A stretch of 64,000 nt of DNA from Treponemataceae bacterium (GCA_024402435.1 JAKSTU010000001.1:1-64000); one strand, 5' to 3'. Counted from the first letter of the stretch, positions 41,613 to 50,775 are shown. Notes: generated by a model from the sequence alone, not told the origin. Numbers and translations are program-made.

Positions 41613-42415
41613 CAGAGTTTTTCTCCTTCAAGTAAAGTTGCTATTCTATGTAATCCTTTCAATGTAAGCTGTTTGTCAACGGTCTGGAAAACACTGGAAA
41701 TCGGTTTCAGGACGCTGTTCAGTCCGCCGGTTGCAATTACAACGATATCTTCAGGGCAAATGCCTGTCTTTGCAGCCATATCATTCTTTATTGTGCCGAT
41801 AAGAGACTCTACAAGGCCTTTATAACCGAGAACGATTCCTGATTGAATGGAATGAATTGTATTTGTGCCCAAGCTTGAAGGCGGTGTTTCCAAAGGAACA
41901 GAGGGAAGCTGGGCTGTATTTGTAAAAAGTGAATTTACGGCAGTGCGGAGTCCCGGTGCAATTGCGACACCCAGAATCTCGCCTTTGTCACTGATTGCAG
42001 TCCAGGTAAGTGCAGTACCGAAATCAACAACAATGCAGGCTTTGTTCAAAGAACAATAAGCTTCAACAGCATTGCACACAAGATCAGTACCGATTTCATG
42101 ACGGGCCGATTCGGGAATTGTTACAGGAAGTCTGTCATAAAGCGGAGAAGACACAATCACCGGCTTTTTACCGATCATTCTTTCGATTACAGAAACAAAA
42201 GGTCCGATGAGCAAAGGCACAACAGAACTGAGAATTGCCGACGTAATGGAAGCCTGAGTAACTCCGGCATCCCGCATCAACGAAGAAAGCATTGAAGAAT
42301 ACTCGTCAGAAGTACGGTTCGGGTCACTGTACATACGCCATTCATAAACCAGTTCATCACCCTGAAAAAGTGCAGTTACGATATTCGTGTTTCCGATGTC
42401 TACAGCCAACAGCAT
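41612..42415 (-). CDS. coaX: Type III pantothenate kinase
   Basis: A 267-residue CoaX, the first committed step of coenzyme A synthesis. MLLAVDIGNTNIVTALFQGD is the phosphate-binding start; RTSDEYSSM, RHEIGTDLVCNAV and CIVVDFGTALTWTAIS (catalytic Asp region) follow, and APGLRTAVNSLF completes the type III pattern. Its stop overlaps the cytidylate-kinase-like start, and it diverges from hisS with only 34 bases between the start codons. Confidence 0.93.
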   Translation of the reverse strand: MLLAVDIGNTNIVTALFQGDELVYEWRMYSDPNRTSDEYSSMLSSLMRDAGVTQASITSAILSSVVPLLIGPFVSVIERMIGKKPVIVSSPLYDRLPVTIPESARHEIGTDLVCNAVEAYCSLNKACIVVDFGTALTWTAISDKGEILGVAIAPGLRTAVNSLFTNTAQLPSVPLETPPSSLGTNTIHSIQSGIVLGYKGLVESLIGTIKNDMAAKTGICPEDIVVIATGGLNSVLKPISSVFQTVDKQLTLKGLHRIATLLEGEKL

Positions 42416-42449
42416 TGAATTTTTCTCCTGTAAAAGCTATTATACCGAC

Positions 42450-43772
42450 ATGGAAACACTCATACAACCCAAAGTATTAAAAGGCTTCCGCGATTTTTTG
42501 CCGGAAGCGGAAATCAAACGCACATTATTGCAGGAAAAACTTACAAAAGCTTTCAGAGCATATGGTTTTGTGCCGATTGATACACCTGTTCTTGAGTATT
42601 CAGAGATTCTTCTCCGCAAGAGCAACGGTGAAACAGAAAAACAGGTTTTCCGTTTTGAAGACAACGGAAAGCGTGATGTTGCACTCAGATTTGACCTTAC
42701 AGTTCCTTTTGCACGCTTTGTAGCAGAGCATAAAGACGAACTTTACTTTCCTTTCAAACGTTATCATATTGCAAAAGTTTGGCGCGGTGAAAAACCACAG
42801 GCCGGCCGCTACCGTGAATTCGTCCAGTGTGACTTTGATATGGTCGGTTCTGACTCAGCCTGCGCAGACTTCGAAATTCTTTCTCTGATGAAAAGCGCTC
42901 TGGCAGCTATCGGCGTTGAAGACATTACAATCCGTATGAGTCATCGGGGTGTTTTCAATGCGTTCCTCAAAACCATAGGGGCCACAGACAAAAGTGAAGA
43001 TGTTCTGCGAATAGTGGACAAACTGGCCAAAATCGGGGAAGAAGAAGTTTCACGCCAGCTTACGGAACTTCTTGACGGCGATTCAGAAAAAAGCGGAAAA
43101 GTTCTGGAGTTCATCAAAGGTGCAGATTCTTTTGACGCAACTTTGGATGTAATGGCTCGTCTTGCAAAAGCAGATACAGATGAAGACGCAGCAAAAGCCG
43201 TGAACCGTCTTAAAGAAGTACGCAAAATGATGGAAGCCGCAGGCATTGAATCAACATTTGTACTTGATCCTTCCATTACCCGCGGTTTGGATTACTATAC
43301 AGGAATCGTTTACGAAACATTCCTCAACAAACTCCCTTCAATCGGTTCCGTATGTTCAGGCGGACGTTATGACAATCTGGCCGGACTTTACATGAAAGAC
43401 CGAATTCCCGGTGTAGGTTCATCAATCGGTCTTGACCGCCTGATTGCAGGACTTGATCAGTTGGAAGCCGCAGAAGCCCGCGGAAGTTTCCTGGATGCTG
43501 AGATTTTCTGCATGGATGACAATCTTTCTGTTCATTACCAGAAAGTTGCAGGACAGCTGAGAGAAGCCGGAATTGCATGCGAAGTTTTCCCTGATGCGAA
43601 AAAAATCGGACAGCAGTATACGGTTGCAGAGAAGAAAGGTATTCCTTTCGGAATCATCATTAAAGCGGAAGACGCGGAAAACAACGTACTCACACTGAAA
43701 AATCTCAAAACCCGGGAACAGTTCGAGAAAATCAGTGTTTCGAAATGCATTGAAAAGTTGAAAAACAACTAA
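42450..43772 (+). CDS. hisS: Histidine--tRNA ligase
   Basis: A 440-residue class II synthetase. Motif 1 region KGFRDFLPEAEIKR, motif 2 KRYHIAKVWRGEKPQAGRYR, histidine motifs GLDYYTGIVYE and CSGGRYDNLAGLY, and motif 3 GVGSSIGLDRLIAGL are all present, with an anticodon-binding domain at the end. Start 42450 (METLIQPKV) begins the conserved domain; the longer frame overlaps the coaX start. It ends overlapping the convergent pfkB-type gene by four bases. Confidence 0.94.
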   Translation: METLIQPKVLKGFRDFLPEAEIKRTLLQEKLTKAFRAYGFVPIDTPVLEYSEILLRKSNGETEKQVFRFEDNGKRDVALRFDLTVPFARFVAEHKDELYFPFKRYHIAKVWRGEKPQAGRYREFVQCDFDMVGSDSACADFEILSLMKSALAAIGVEDITIRMSHRGVFNAFLKTIGATDKSEDVLRIVDKLAKIGEEEVSRQLTELLDGDSEKSGKVLEFIKGADSFDATLDVMARLAKADTDEDAAKAVNRLKEVRKMMEAAGIESTFVLDPSITRGLDYYTGIVYETFLNKLPSIGSVCSGGRYDNLAGLYMKDRIPGVGSSIGLDRLIAGLDQLEAAEARGSFLDAEIFCMDDNLSVHYQKVAGQLREAGIACEVFPDAKKIGQQYTVAEKKGIPFGIIIKAEDAENNVLTLKNLKTREQFEKISVSKCIEKLKNN

Positions 43773-44719
43773 AAACCGATTTCTGCAAACTGGGCGTCGG
43801 TCAGACCGGCGCCTTCTGTTCCAACCACTTTTGCAGAAACTTTATTTGCTTTCTTTACGGCTTCTTCATAAGAGAAGCCTTTTTTCTTTGCTGAAATAAC
43901 TGCTCCCAGATGGGAATCCCCTGCTCCGATCGTATCAATCACTTCAGTTCTGCAGGCAGGACAATGAACAAGCCCGGAAGAAGGGTTTTCAAAAAGATAA
44001 GCACCGTCGCTTCCAGAGGTTATGATCACACAGTTTCCTGTTTTTTCATAAAGGGCTTCTGCAAGTAAAGAAACGTCAGACTGCATGATTCCGCAACAGC
44101 GTTCTGCAAGGGTTTTTGCTTCTGACAGACTCAAATGAAGGACAGGATTCAAAACCAGCAGATTTTCAAGCATTTCCAGCGGAAGAAACGCGACACGGGA
44201 ACTGACCGCAAGAAAAATCTGAAAATCATCAGGTGACTTTTTTTTGCGCTGCTCAACAAGAAACTCAAGAATTTCCTTTCCCGTAGGTTCTTCAAGTTCA
44301 ATTCCGCAGACAAAAGCACTGTCAAAAGAATTTTCCGGAATTGACTTCATCCATTCCTTATGAAACAAATATTCTGCACCGTGATGAGCAATAAAAGTCC
44401 GTTCTCCGTCATTTTCCACAAAACAATAACAGCAGCCGTTTTCCACAGAATCAAGCCGGACAAAGGGCACGATATTCCTTTCTGCAAGCCGGGATGCGAC
44501 AAAATCCCCATAAATTCCGCAGCCTACCGGAGAACAGAGAACATAAGGAGTTTTTGAATGCCGTAGGATCTCAGACACATTGAAAGCACATCCGCCAAGT
44601 TTTACAGACTGGCTTTTTGTATTGGAATCTTCACCTGTTTTGGGCAGTTTGTCGATATTGACAACAACATCAGCCACCGTGGAGCCGATTATTAAAGTTT
44701 TAAGTGATTCGGAAAGCAT
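43769..44719 (-). CDS. PfkB family carbohydrate kinase
   Basis: A 316-residue ribokinase-like sugar or nucleoside kinase. The N-terminal signature region has LGGCAFNVSEILRHS, and the C-terminal one VIDTIGAGDSHLGAVISA with the catalytic Asp and anion hole (GAGD). The substrate cannot be told from sequence. It is the last gene of the minus-strand operon from the tmRNA-linked lipoprotein, three bases after the SH3-like lipoprotein gene. Confidence 0.88.
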   Translation of the reverse strand: MLSESLKTLIIGSTVADVVVNIDKLPKTGEDSNTKSQSVKLGGCAFNVSEILRHSKTPYVLCSPVGCGIYGDFVASRLAERNIVPFVRLDSVENGCCYCFVENDGERTFIAHHGAEYLFHKEWMKSIPENSFDSAFVCGIELEEPTGKEILEFLVEQRKKKSPDDFQIFLAVSSRVAFLPLEMLENLLVLNPVLHLSLSEAKTLAERCCGIMQSDVSLLAEALYEKTGNCVIITSGSDGAYLFENPSSGLVHCPACRTEVIDTIGAGDSHLGAVISAKKKGFSYEEAVKKANKVSAKVVGTEGAGLTDAQFAEIGF

Positions 44720-44722
44720 TTA

Positions 44723-45112
44723 CTACCTGCTGAACTCTCTGGAAGCTTCCTGAGCCTGCAAAAGATTTTTGTATAACTGAACGTCGGTTTCGCAAAGCCA
44801 ACCTTGCGGACATTCATACCAAAGCTGTGTAACATTTCCGTTTTTTACATATTTTTTGCCTTTGACTTCAACAACATCAGCAAGACGCCCGTTGTTTGCC
44901 ACAAGAGCTGATTTGGAAGGTTTTTCTCTATATGCAGCATAGGGTTCGGAAATCACGAGGTATTCCACAGAAACAGGCAATCCTTCAACAGAAGAAAAAT
45001 CGGCAGGAACCTCATTTTTTCTTTTGTCGCAGGAAACTGTAGAAAAAACGGAAAAAAGCAGAAAATACAATAAAATCAGAACAAGTTTATTTTGACTTTC
45101 TGCTTTCTTCAT
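44723..45112 (-). CDS. SH3-like lipoprotein
   Basis: A 129-residue predicted lipoprotein: membrane segment LVLILLYFLLFSVFSTVSC with a lipobox-like end (STVSC, Cys about residue 28). The mature part has an SH3b-like order (YLVISEPYAAYREKPSKSAL, GRLADVVEVKGKKYVKNGNV, LWYECPQGWLCETDV), as in bacterial SH3 domains that bind cell wall or ligands. The start overlaps the NUDIX gene end by 26 bases. Confidence 0.72.
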   Translation of the reverse strand: MKKAESQNKLVLILLYFLLFSVFSTVSCDKRKNEVPADFSSVEGLPVSVEYLVISEPYAAYREKPSKSALVANNGRLADVVEVKGKKYVKNGNVTQLWYECPQGWLCETDVQLYKNLLQAQEASREFSR

Positions 45113-45524
45113 ACTTCAAAATTTCCGGATAAATCGATAGATCTGAATCAACAAAATCAAGCTGCCCTACACTGCTCAAAGGAACGAATTTTGCTTCAGT
45201 ATGTTCTGTAAATACAAGAGATGAAAGATCTTTGTACAATTCGGCATCAGCAAAACTGACTTCAAAAGCATGCAGATGATTAATTTTTCCGTTGTGTTCA
45301 AAAGTTCCGTCGCAAATATGATTTCCAACAATGATTTCTGCAGAAAATTCTTCAGAATATTCCCGCTGGAGTGTCAGCTCAAAAGGTTCATCACCTTCAA
45401 CTTTTCCTCCGGGAAATTCCCAGCGGCCACCCATCTGCCCCACAGGATTGCGTTTTGCAATAAAAACTTTCGGCTCATCACCGAACATCAGAATTCCGGC
45501 AACAGAATGACATTCACCTTTCAT
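45087..45524 (-). CDS. NUDIX hydrolase, MutT-like
   Basis: A 145-residue NUDIX protein. The NUDIX box GKVEGDEPFELTLQREYSEE has the catalytic Glu pair; Ser replaces the usual Gly after it (EEFSAE). GRWEFPGGK before it is typical of 8-oxo-dGTP and related hydrolases, as is the nearby INHLHAFEVSF. ATG 45524 overlaps the preceding gene stop (TGATG); a longer frame upstream lies inside that gene. Confidence 0.86.
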   Translation of the reverse strand: MKGECHSVAGILMFGDEPKVFIAKRNPVGQMGGRWEFPGGKVEGDEPFELTLQREYSEEFSAEIIVGNHICDGTFEHNGKINHLHAFEVSFADAELYKDLSSLVFTEHTEAKFVPLSSVGQLDFVDSDLSIYPEILKYEESRKSK

Positions 45525-45919
45525 CAGAACACGCTCACAGTCGGGAAAAAGAAATGCAGGAAACATGCAGCAAGAGAAACATAACCTAAGTATTTACGTC
45601 CGCTTGTTGCAATAAAATCAACAAATCCCGGAACATTCAGATTGATTTGGGAATATTCACGATAATAGTCAAGCAGGAAACACACTCCGCAGAAGATTGA
45701 TGCAAGTGCAGGCAAAAGATCACCGATTATTACAAAACCGCCTGCAACAACAAACAGTTTTACAAGTCCCACAAAAACACAGACAAAACCGAAAATCTGA
45801 AGAAAGGAATCTTTCTGCTGTTTGTCAAACCGGTCTCCAAAGTGGAAAATGTCTTCAAACGCCAAATATGCACCACCAAGTCCGGTGCAGACAATCGCAA
45901 GAAAATAAAACTGAAGCAT
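45524..45919 (-). CDS. Small polytopic membrane protein
   Basis: A 131-residue membrane protein with about four hydrophobic helices (FYFLAIVCTGLGGAYLAF, IFGFVCVFVGLVKLFVVAG, LPALASIFCGVCFLLDYY, LGYVSLAACFLHFFFP). No family recognised. ATG 45919 has GAGG six bases upstream; an earlier start 24 codons upstream is less well supported. It is coupled to the NUDIX gene. Confidence 0.7.
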   Translation of the reverse strand: MLQFYFLAIVCTGLGGAYLAFEDIFHFGDRFDKQQKDSFLQIFGFVCVFVGLVKLFVVAGGFVIIGDLLPALASIFCGVCFLLDYYREYSQINLNVPGFVDFIATSGRKYLGYVSLAACFLHFFFPTVSVF

Positions 45920-45965
45920 ATTTACCTCAAATCTCCAAAACCAGGCAACGGAACATGACAACCAA

Positions 45966-46502
45966 TCAGTTTTTCGAAACCGCTGCTTCAAGTTTTTTTT
46001 GAGAATCTGTCGTGTGAATCTCGGCAGTCACCTGAATTATATCATAATCCTGAAAAATTGTCCGTAAGAAAAGTTCATCTCCGTCATAAAATCCTGACAG
46101 TGTTTCTTTTTGGATAACATTGCTGTCCTTGTCCAAACCACAAATCTCAGCAGAAACAGTCCCGGAAAAACTGCTGTTTTTTTTCTTCGGCGGAGAAAAC
46201 ATGAGGCTGATGTATATGGAATCATCATAAGAAAATGCATTCAGTTCCGTATTTATGCCTGATATGGTGCCGGAATTTGAAATGCGCGCCGTAAAAGTAA
46301 TGAACAGAGAAAGAATAAGTGCAAAAACAAGAACAATGAATACAATGCGCGAAGAACGCTGATAGAACAGCATTCGGAACAATCCCTTGGGAGGCATTTT
46401 CATTGTTCCGTTATAAAAATCCTGAACATTTTTCGGAGCATTTTCAAGACGTTTCTGACGGTTGTAATAAAAATTCAGTCCTGAATTATCCTGATCTTCC
46501 AT
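45966..46502 (-). CDS. Single-pass membrane protein of unknown function
   Basis: A 178-residue protein with a basic cytoplasmic N-terminus (YYNRQKRLENAPKNVQDF), one membrane helix (IVFIVLVFALILSLFITF, ~53-70) and a ~105-residue extracytoplasmic domain rich in beta strands (DSIYISLMFSPPKKKNSSFS). No family recognised. It follows the large lipoprotein gene by 24 bases, and a 46-base gap leads to the next gene. Confidence 0.7.
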   Translation of the reverse strand: MEDQDNSGLNFYYNRQKRLENAPKNVQDFYNGTMKMPPKGLFRMLFYQRSSRIVFIVLVFALILSLFITFTARISNSGTISGINTELNAFSYDDSIYISLMFSPPKKKNSSFSGTVSAEICGLDKDSNVIQKETLSGFYDGDELFLRTIFQDYDIIQVTAEIHTTDSQKKLEAAVSKN

Positions 46503-46526
46503 AAAATCCCGTTATTTAAAACCCTG

Positions 46527-47795
46527 TTATTTGAAATTCAAAGTGACCGAAGATACACCGTTCAGAATGGAATCGATTACAGAATCTGTACGCCACCAGA
46601 CCACAGAAGCCCTGTCATCCTGACAATGCAAAGCAGAAATGATTCCTTGCGGAGAAACGTTAAGATCATGATAAACCAGATTTTTCGTATCGCATGAAAG
46701 ATTGCGTCTGATACTTTTCTGACCGCCTGAATGAACAAAACAGACTGAATAACCGTCATCTTCAGCAATACAGAAATAAAACCAGCCGGATTCCGTCATT
46801 CCAAGAAAATCATAGGGAACTGAATATGACACACGGCTAAAATCTTCAACAATTGTCTTTTCATAAACAGGAATGTGTATGGGCCTTTCATAAGTGCCGG
46901 ATTCCAGATTGAGGGGATAAAGCAGAGTTTTGCCGAATTTCATACCGGCAAGGATTTTTGTGGATTCATCGTATTCAACAAAACTGTAGTCAATCTTAAG
47001 ATAAAGTTTCTGCTCGTTGTAATCGGGGAAAATCGTGTCCAAATGGGCAAAAAGTTCTTTATTCCTGTCTTCTTCTTCAAGAGGAAGCTGATTGTAATCA
47101 AATGGAATCTGATACTTCAGGAAACCATCAGAAGAAAACCAGTATGCAATTGCCTGCTTTTCTGTAATTGCGATTACTATAAGTTCATTTTGTGAATTGG
47201 TATAAATATCAGTTATATAAGGAAATGGAGTTCCACCAGGTCCCTGCTGTCCGATAAAATCAATATAATCACCTTCACTGGAAAAACGGAGAACAATCTG
47301 TCTCAAAAGCATGTCGTCGTCAGTACTGAATTCATAGCGGTCGTCGCTAAGATAATCAACAACGTAAAAATTGCGCTCAGTATCCACGGCCAAAGACGAA
47401 ATGTTCCTGAAAGAGTAAGTTGTTGCACGTTGTGTTGCACTGTCAGAAGCAATTCCGTCTGACTGCAGCTGAATACCGGAAAATTCGATAAAAGAAGGAA
47501 CAGGATTTTTTTCTTCGTTATAACAGACTGAAATCAAATCTCCGTAAGAATTGAACTGACATACTTTTGCCGCTTCGGAATCAGCAACAAAAAAGAATCC
47601 GTCCCGCATCACAACGGAAGCCTCATGGTTGTTTCCAGTCAGATTTGAAAACAAAGGCAGTTCATTTTCATAAGATCCGTAAGGAATGGAAAAGAGAGAT
47701 TCGGTATTGAGTGAAGAAACTGCGGAAGTTTCTTCACAGGAGGAAAAAAACAGGCAAAGCCCGGCCAAAAACAAAGCAAATATACAGTTTTTCAT
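46527..47795 (-). CDS. Lipoprotein, probable beta-propeller
   Basis: A 422-residue lipoprotein with signal peptide and lipobox (ALFLAGLCLFFSSC, Cys about residue 20). The mature chain has blade-like repeats (MRDGFFFVADSEAAKVCQFN, ISSLAVDTERNFYVVDYLSD, ITDIYTNSQNELIVIAITEK) resembling NHL/6-bladed propellers. Start 47795 (MKNCIFAL) is right: the longer open frame runs into tmRNA. Only 24 bases separate it from the tmRNA 3' end, and no terminator lies between, so read-through from the tmRNA promoter is possible. Confidence 0.78.
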   Translation of the reverse strand: MKNCIFALFLAGLCLFFSSCEETSAVSSLNTESLFSIPYGSYENELPLFSNLTGNNHEASVVMRDGFFFVADSEAAKVCQFNSYGDLISVCYNEEKNPVPSFIEFSGIQLQSDGIASDSATQRATTYSFRNISSLAVDTERNFYVVDYLSDDRYEFSTDDDMLLRQIVLRFSSEGDYIDFIGQQGPGGTPFPYITDIYTNSQNELIVIAITEKQAIAYWFSSDGFLKYQIPFDYNQLPLEEEDRNKELFAHLDTIFPDYNEQKLYLKIDYSFVEYDESTKILAGMKFGKTLLYPLNLESGTYERPIHIPVYEKTIVEDFSRVSYSVPYDFLGMTESGWFYFCIAEDDGYSVCFVHSGGQKSIRRNLSCDTKNLVYHDLNVSPQGIISALHCQDDRASVVWWRTDSVIDSILNGVSSVTLNFK

Positions 47796-47819
47796 CAAAA
47801 GTTTTTTCTCTAAAAAGAA

Positions 47820-48185
47820 TGGAGGTGGCGGGAATTGAACCCGCGTCCGAGTGAGCGAACCAAAAGCCTCTACAAGTTTATCAGTGCGAGGTAGTTGTCG
47901 GGAAACGGTAGCAGCACCGCAAGCGTCGTCTCCGTATCCTGCTGAAAGTCCCTTATGCGTTGCAGAATCCGCATAAAGCAAGCTCTGGTTGGCAACGGAC
48001 TGGCAAACCGCTCAGAGCAGTGCCGAATGCCGTCCGGTAGATTATGCAGCGAGAGCGAACTCTTCTTCTGCTTCTACGAAATAATCGCGTTTTTTGGCAA
48101 TTATAGTTTTTGTCAGTTCAGAGGACTGGCGGCCTCACTTGCAACTAATGACCACGAACACACCCGTCGAAACCGGTGCACCCCC
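47820..48185 (-). ncRNA. ssrA: tmRNA
   Basis: The minus strand begins GGGGGTGCACCGGTTTCGAC, the conserved tmRNA 5' end, and finishes with a T-arm (GGGTTCAATTCCC) and acceptor strand CACCTCC that pairs with GGGGGTG (one G-U). The tag frame is 48042-48098: GCC resume codon, 18 residues, stop TAA, ending FALAA. CCA is not encoded; the discriminator A is at 47820. It rescues stalled ribosomes with SmpB. Confidence 0.96.
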
Positions 48186-48199
48186 AATCACTACTGATT

Positions 48200-48228
48200 A
48201 ATATATCAATCTTTGGGCAAAACGGCAA
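48200..48228 (-). promoter_or_regulatory. tmRNA promoter inside the nadE 3' end
   Basis: On the minus strand TTGCCG (48223-48228), a 17-base spacer and TATATT (48200-48205) precede the tmRNA 5' end by 14 bases. The -35 box lies within the last codons of nadE. The gap to the mature end implies 5' trimming. Confidence 0.55.
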
Positions 48229-50164
48229 GCCAATCAGAAGAACTTGCGTCACTGGGCATTCGCCAGTCACCTCTGGGCGAAAGACAAACTGTACCGACTT
48301 TTGCTCCGTCAGGCAGACAGGATCTTTTGAACTGCTGGGCAAAAAATCTCCGGAAGAAATTGTTGAGCCATTTTAGAATGAAGGCCCTGTCATAAATTCC
48401 GGCAAAAGCAGTTTCTGCAAGGTAAAGGATTTTATCAGGACTGAATCCGAAGCGCATCATATAATAAAGAAAGAAATCGTGAAGTTCATAAGGTCCCACA
48501 AGTTCTTCTGTTTTCTGAGCAATTTTTCCGTCTACAGGCGGCAGAAGTTCAGGACTGACCGGTGTTTCAAGAATATCATAAAGGACTTCGGCAAGTTTCT
48601 GCCGGCTCTTCTTTTCTGCATTCTTTGCATACCAGAATACAAGATAGCGGACCAGTGTCTTGGGAATTGATGCATTAACACCGTACATGCTCATGTGATC
48701 ACCGTTGTAAGTTGCCCACCCCAAAGCCAGTTCTGACAAATCACCGGTTCCTATGACAAGTCCGCCTGTTTTGTTTGCCAAATCCATCAGGATTTGAGTG
48801 CGTTCACGGGCCTGACAGTTTTCATAGGTTACATCATGCACGGCTTTGTCATGTCCGATATCTGCAAAATGCTGCTCAACAGCTTTGACAATGGAAATTT
48901 CCTGCAAGGAAGCCCCGATTTCTTTGGCAAGGCACAATGCATTGGTGTAAGTACGGTCTGTGGTGCCGAAGCCGGGCATTGTAACAGCAGTAATCTGGCT
49001 TCTTGAAATACCGCAAATGTCAAAAGCTTCTGCAACAACAAGCAAAGCCAACGTTGAATCCAGACCGCCAGAAAGCCCCAGAACAGCAGACTTGGCATGA
49101 GTATGTCTCAGACGCTTTGCAAGTCCTCTGGCCTGCATTTCAATGATTTCTTTACATCGGGATTCCTGTTCACCTGCACTTTGAGGAACAAAGGGAGAAG
49201 ATTCAATCCGGCGTTCCAAATTCATTGCAAGAGAATCATTATCTTCAAGAAGAGGAATTCTGACACGGCGATATGAAGCAGCAGATTCATCACCTGTAAA
49301 AGTTGTAATTTTGCGCCGTTCCTGACAAAGTCGCTCAATATCAATGTCAGCCACAATCATCCCGTTTGAATAAGGTTCTGATTTGGCCAAAATTGAACCG
49401 TTTTCCGAAATCAGACTGTCACCGTCAAAAATCAAGTCAGTACTGGATTCACCGGTTCCCCCATTGGCGTAAAGATATGCCGCGCAAAGACGTCCGCTCT
49501 GTGACTTTACAAGCATTTCTCTGTAGGCTTTTTTTCCTACAACCTGATTGCTGCATGACAAATTGAAAATTACGTTTGCTCCGGCAAGCGCATGAGAAAC
49601 TGAAGGCGGTTCGGGAACCCACAAATCTTCACAGATTTCTGCAGCGATACATAAATCAGCTGAAAAATTGTCTTCAATAAGAATGTCTGTCCCGAAAGGA
49701 ACGTCTTTCTGAAAAACCAAATCCACCGTTTCGGGCATTCCGAGTTTTTTTGAAAAAGGTGTAAAATGCCTTGCTTCATAAAATTCCTGATAATTGGGAA
49801 TATTCACTTTCGGAACAATTGCAAGCAGCTTTCCTTTATATGCAAAACATGCAGTATTGAACAGAAACTGCCTTATAGCCAGAGGAAGACCGACGGCAAA
49901 AAGAACATTGCAATCCTTAGTTTCGAAAAGAATGTGTTCAAGCGCACTTATTGCAGAATTCTGCAGATTTTTCTGAAGAAACAGATCACTGCAAGTATAA
50001 CCTGTTACACAAAGTTCCGGAAAACAAAGAATTTGTACATTTTTTGCAGAAGCTTCCCTGACATTTCGTATGATTTCTTCAGCATTGAACCTGCAATCCG
50101 CAACAACAAGTTCCGGACTGGCACAAGCAGTGCGTAAAAATCCGAATCGAAAAAAATCCTGCAT
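48206..50164 (-). CDS. nadE: Glutamine-dependent NAD(+) synthetase
   Basis: A 652-residue two-domain enzyme. The N-terminal nitrilase-type glutaminase (about residues 1-280) has Glu in CFPELCVTGYTCSD, Lys in VPKVNIPNYQEFYEARHF and Cys in NLSCSNQVVGKKAYRE. The C-terminal synthetase has the PP-loop VLGLSGGLDSTLALLVV (~365), GTGDLSELALGWATYNGDHM and KTLVRYLVFWYA. It makes NAD+ from deamido-NAD+ with glutamine. It abuts the ParB-domain gene with no gap. Confidence 0.94.
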   Translation of the reverse strand: MQDFFRFGFLRTACASPELVVADCRFNAEEIIRNVREASAKNVQILCFPELCVTGYTCSDLFLQKNLQNSAISALEHILFETKDCNVLFAVGLPLAIRQFLFNTACFAYKGKLLAIVPKVNIPNYQEFYEARHFTPFSKKLGMPETVDLVFQKDVPFGTDILIEDNFSADLCIAAEICEDLWVPEPPSVSHALAGANVIFNLSCSNQVVGKKAYREMLVKSQSGRLCAAYLYANGGTGESSTDLIFDGDSLISENGSILAKSEPYSNGMIVADIDIERLCQERRKITTFTGDESAASYRRVRIPLLEDNDSLAMNLERRIESSPFVPQSAGEQESRCKEIIEMQARGLAKRLRHTHAKSAVLGLSGGLDSTLALLVVAEAFDICGISRSQITAVTMPGFGTTDRTYTNALCLAKEIGASLQEISIVKAVEQHFADIGHDKAVHDVTYENCQARERTQILMDLANKTGGLVIGTGDLSELALGWATYNGDHMSMYGVNASIPKTLVRYLVFWYAKNAEKKSRQKLAEVLYDILETPVSPELLPPVDGKIAQKTEELVGPYELHDFFLYYMMRFGFSPDKILYLAETAFAGIYDRAFILKWLNNFFRRFFAQQFKRSCLPDGAKVGTVCLSPRGDWRMPSDASSSDWLAVLPKD

Positions 50165-50761
50165 TTAAGACTTCCTGAGACAAATGTACCGTATGAAAAA
50201 AATGATTCCAACTGTTATGGAAATAATTGATAAAACATTCAGAAATGTAAGAAGAACTGAACTTATGAGTTGATATTTTGTAAGTACCGCAGCAGCCACA
50301 ATCAGAAGGCAGCCAAAAACAAGAAACAAGGAAAGAAGCAGAGAATTTTTTGTCTTTTTTTCCCGTTTTTCAGCAGAAGATTCTGAAATGCAGAAGAAAA
50401 ATGATTTGATTGCATCCATAAGCCGGCGGAACAAACCCGGATTACGGTATTTCTCAAGCAAAGTATAACCTTCAAGCAACTCTTCATCAGAAAAATCACT
50501 GCGCTGAGTGTTTTCTTCCAGTTCAATTTCAAGCTGACTGATTTTGTCATTTATGTCCAGAACCTGAACATTGATATTCTGCCAACCAAGCTGTTTTGCA
50601 GCTTCAAGACGACGCTGACCGGCAATAAGTTCGTTGCGGCTGTTTACTGTAATCGGATTCAAAAGCCCGTAACGGCGGAGACTGTCTTTTAATGGAGTAA
50701 GGTCTCCCAAGTCTTTGCGAACCCTGTGTTTGATTTTAATTTCGTTGATATTCAACAGCAT
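50165..50761 (-). CDS. ParB N-terminal-domain protein with two membrane helices
   Basis: A 198-residue protein. Residues 1-105 are a ParB/Srx-type N-terminal domain: RKDLGDLTPLKDSLRRYG, NPITVNSRNELIAGQRRLEA (the GERR-like nucleotide motif as GQRR) and IELEENTQRSDFSDEELLEG (the ENxQR motif). The DNA-binding HTH domain of ParB is missing. A basic stretch (SSAEKREKKTKNS) leads to two membrane helices (LLLSLFLVFGCLLIVAAAVL, LSIISITVGIIFFIRYICL). ParB N-domains bind and hydrolyse CTP as a clamp switch; this one would act at the membrane. It sits between the PBP1A gene (14-base gap) and nadE. Confidence 0.82.
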   Translation of the reverse strand: MLLNINEIKIKHRVRKDLGDLTPLKDSLRRYGLLNPITVNSRNELIAGQRRLEAAKQLGWQNINVQVLDINDKISQLEIELEENTQRSDFSDEELLEGYTLLEKYRNPGLFRRLMDAIKSFFFCISESSAEKREKKTKNSLLLSLFLVFGCLLIVAAAVLTKYQLISSVLLTFLNVLSIISITVGIIFFIRYICLRKS

Positions 50762-50775
50762 GTCATACCTCGGAA

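Noticed and set aside
47796-47981. N-terminal extension of the propeller lipoprotein
   Set aside because: The extension is reading of the tmRNA 3' half; the signal peptide with lipobox begins at 47795.
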